This document shows positions 14,446-15,310 of a stretch of DNA of 15,310 nt, piece by piece. Under the pieces are notes generated by a model. The model was not told the origin of the DNA and made no database searches. It saw only the letters and a program-made list of their open reading frames with translations. Position 1 is the first letter of the stretch. Every line of letters starts with the position of its first letter. The translations under genes and the position numbers were made by a program. The DNA lies in contig JAOUPE010000013.1 in NCBI GenBank assembly GCA_029880025.1, positions 1-15,310 of the forward strand, written 5' to 3'. This stretch comes from Caldifarciminota bacterium. Lineage in GTDB: Bacteria > Hydrothermota > Tepidihabitantia > Tepidihabitantales > JAOUPE01.

Positions 14446-14473
14446 TTGACAATTTAACTCTTCATTATATTCT
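14446..14473 (+). promoter_or_regulatory. Promoter of lspA, TTGACA-N16-TATTCT
   Basis: A perfect -35 (14446-14451) and a TATTCT -10 box (14468-14473) are 16 bp apart. The ATG begins 9 nt after the -10 box, with no Shine-Dalgarno, so the leader should be 2-3 nt at most. Confidence 0.65.
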
Positions 14474-14482
14474 TTAATCAAA

Positions 14483-14986
14483 ATGCGGGTCCGAATTTTT
14501 CTTTTGATTAGTGCTTTGGCATTATTTTTTGACCAGATAACCAAGTTATCGGCTCAGAGATTACTGGTGCCTTATCAGATTAAACCAGTTATTGGCAATT
14601 TGGTTAGAATTACTCTTGTCTATAACCCGCGTGGACTTTTTGGTTTACCGATTGGTTCTGGTCTTTCCTATTATATTTTACCCTTGGTCGGGGTGGCGAT
14701 TGTCATATATTTTGCCACCCGCACCAAAAGTTTCTTATATCTTTGCTCTTATGCCTTGATTCTTGGCGGTGCAATCGGCAATCTTTGGGACCGAATCCGA
14801 CTGGGTAAGGTCATTGATTTTATTGACATCGGAGTAAAGAATATACGCTGGTATACTTTCAATCTTGCCGATATGTTTATCGTTATTGGCATCATTATGC
14901 TCATCGCCACTGAAATCTTTCACCCAAGACCGGCTACCGAAAAAGTAGAAGAAAAAGATACAGCTAAAGATAATCAAACTAATTAA
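14483..14986 (+). CDS. lspA: Lipoprotein signal peptidase (signal peptidase II)
   Basis: A 167-aa inner-membrane aspartyl protease that cleaves prolipoprotein signal peptides after diacylglyceryl modification of the Cys. Four hydrophobic segments are visible (about 3-17, 60-78, 84-97, 128-142). Motifs are D17-QITK, the N48-containing segment, GGAIGNLWDRI (95-105), and the catalytic pair Asp112 (KVIDFID) and Asp130 (FNLADMF). The usual NxGAAF segment reads NPRGLF here, a notable departure. The C-terminal tail (about 148-167) is charged and cytoplasmic. The gene stands alone, with a predicted leaderless start. Its probable substrates would include the lipoprotein-like genes in this window. Confidence 0.93.
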   Translation: MRVRIFLLISALALFFDQITKLSAQRLLVPYQIKPVIGNLVRITLVYNPRGLFGLPIGSGLSYYILPLVGVAIVIYFATRTKSFLYLCSYALILGGAIGNLWDRIRLGKVIDFIDIGVKNIRWYTFNLADMFIVIGIIMLIATEIFHPRPATEKVEEKDTAKDNQTN

Positions 14987-15065
14987 TTTTTAGTTTCTGT
15001 AACAATTTAATTCAGGTTTACTTTTTAGATTATAGTTTCAGAGTTTTGGGCTTTGAGTTTTCTAT

Positions 15066-15310
15066 TTAAACGTCAAATATCACGGTTGCCTGATAACCTT
15101 TTTTAGTCTGTTCAATATTATACATATGATAAGTTGGTGTTTTAATTTCGATTTTTATGCGATGGCGAGAGGTATCAAATTTCTCACCGCTTAGCTCAGC
15201 CGTCAAAACATTATCGGCTAAATTAATTTTTGCAACTCGCTTTACAATAAAATATTCGGTACTAAAGATAAAAAGTAATTCTCTAAGCCAATCCATAAAC
15301 AAATCTTGCA
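15066..15310 (-). CDS. Archease (C-terminal part; 5' end outside window)
   Basis: The C-terminal ~80 residues of an archease, the cofactor that helps RtcB RNA ligase through repeated turnovers by promoting its guanylylation. The visible part matches the family end: the LFMDWLRELLFIF helix, LSGEKFDTSRH, then EIKTPTYHMYNIEQ, GYQATVIFDV at the very C-terminus. The frame remains open through the right edge, so the apparent TTG start at 15302 is not the true start; about half of the protein lies beyond. It is convergent to lspA. RtcB is not in view. Identification is from the conserved C-terminal motifs only. Confidence 0.88.
   Translation of the reverse strand, partial: QDLFMDWLRELLFIFSTEYFIVKRVAKINLADNVLTAELSGEKFDTSRHRIKIEIKTPTYHMYNIEQTKKGYQATVIFDV

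Overview
This is a moderately AT-rich bacterial chromosome segment with mostly single-copy housekeeping genes on both strands. No phage, plasmid, tRNA, rRNA or CRISPR locus is visible. Two secreted proteins end in FlgD-like/type IX-type C-terminal sorting domains. Together with a bactofilin, a split-type glycyl-tRNA synthetase beta subunit, a DUF1844 protein, a TackOD1 zinc-ribbon protein and an archease, this suggests an uncultured lineage near the FCB group, of the candidate division WOR-3/Stahlbacteria kind. That placement is inference from gene style, not a phylogeny.

Layout: 1-587 has no gene and is a mosaic of short degenerate repeats, including two 32-bp direct repeats with a palindromic core. 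On the minus strand, 588-3505 holds bactofilin, then an M6-family secreted metalloprotease, then FabG. A probable lipoprotein of unknown function follows (3656-4522, with its own promoter, Shine-Dalgarno and terminator), then a pyrimidine-nucleoside phosphorylase (4646-5953). Divergent from the latter is queF (6038-6430), followed by a secreted sorting-domain protein (6551-7735) closed by a very strong terminator. glyS and a DUF192 gene form a translationally coupled minus-strand pair (7864-10436). Divergent from glyS are alr and a DUF1844 gene (ATGA overlap), then a SplB-like radical SAM protein with a C-terminal helix-hairpin-helix, then a TackOD1 zinc-ribbon protein joined to a degenerate PD-(D/E)XK-like domain, then lspA. 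The C-terminal part of an archease enters from the right edge on the minus strand.

The most coherent signal beyond the genes is the promoter set. Nine sites read TTGAC(A/T), a spacer of 16 bp (17 at glyS), and a TATAAT-like -10 box. At bactofilin, the phosphorylase, queF, alr and lspA the -10 box lies only 5-9 nt before the ATG, with no Shine-Dalgarno, which predicts leaderless or nearly leaderless mRNAs. glyS has a slightly longer leader, also without a Shine-Dalgarno. The lipoprotein, the secreted sorting-domain protein and the TackOD1 gene instead have a short leader with a strong Shine-Dalgarno. These promoters also correct several start codons. The TackOD1/pseudo-nuclease protein and the HhH-bearing radical SAM protein next to it are the least understood genes and the best candidates for new biology.
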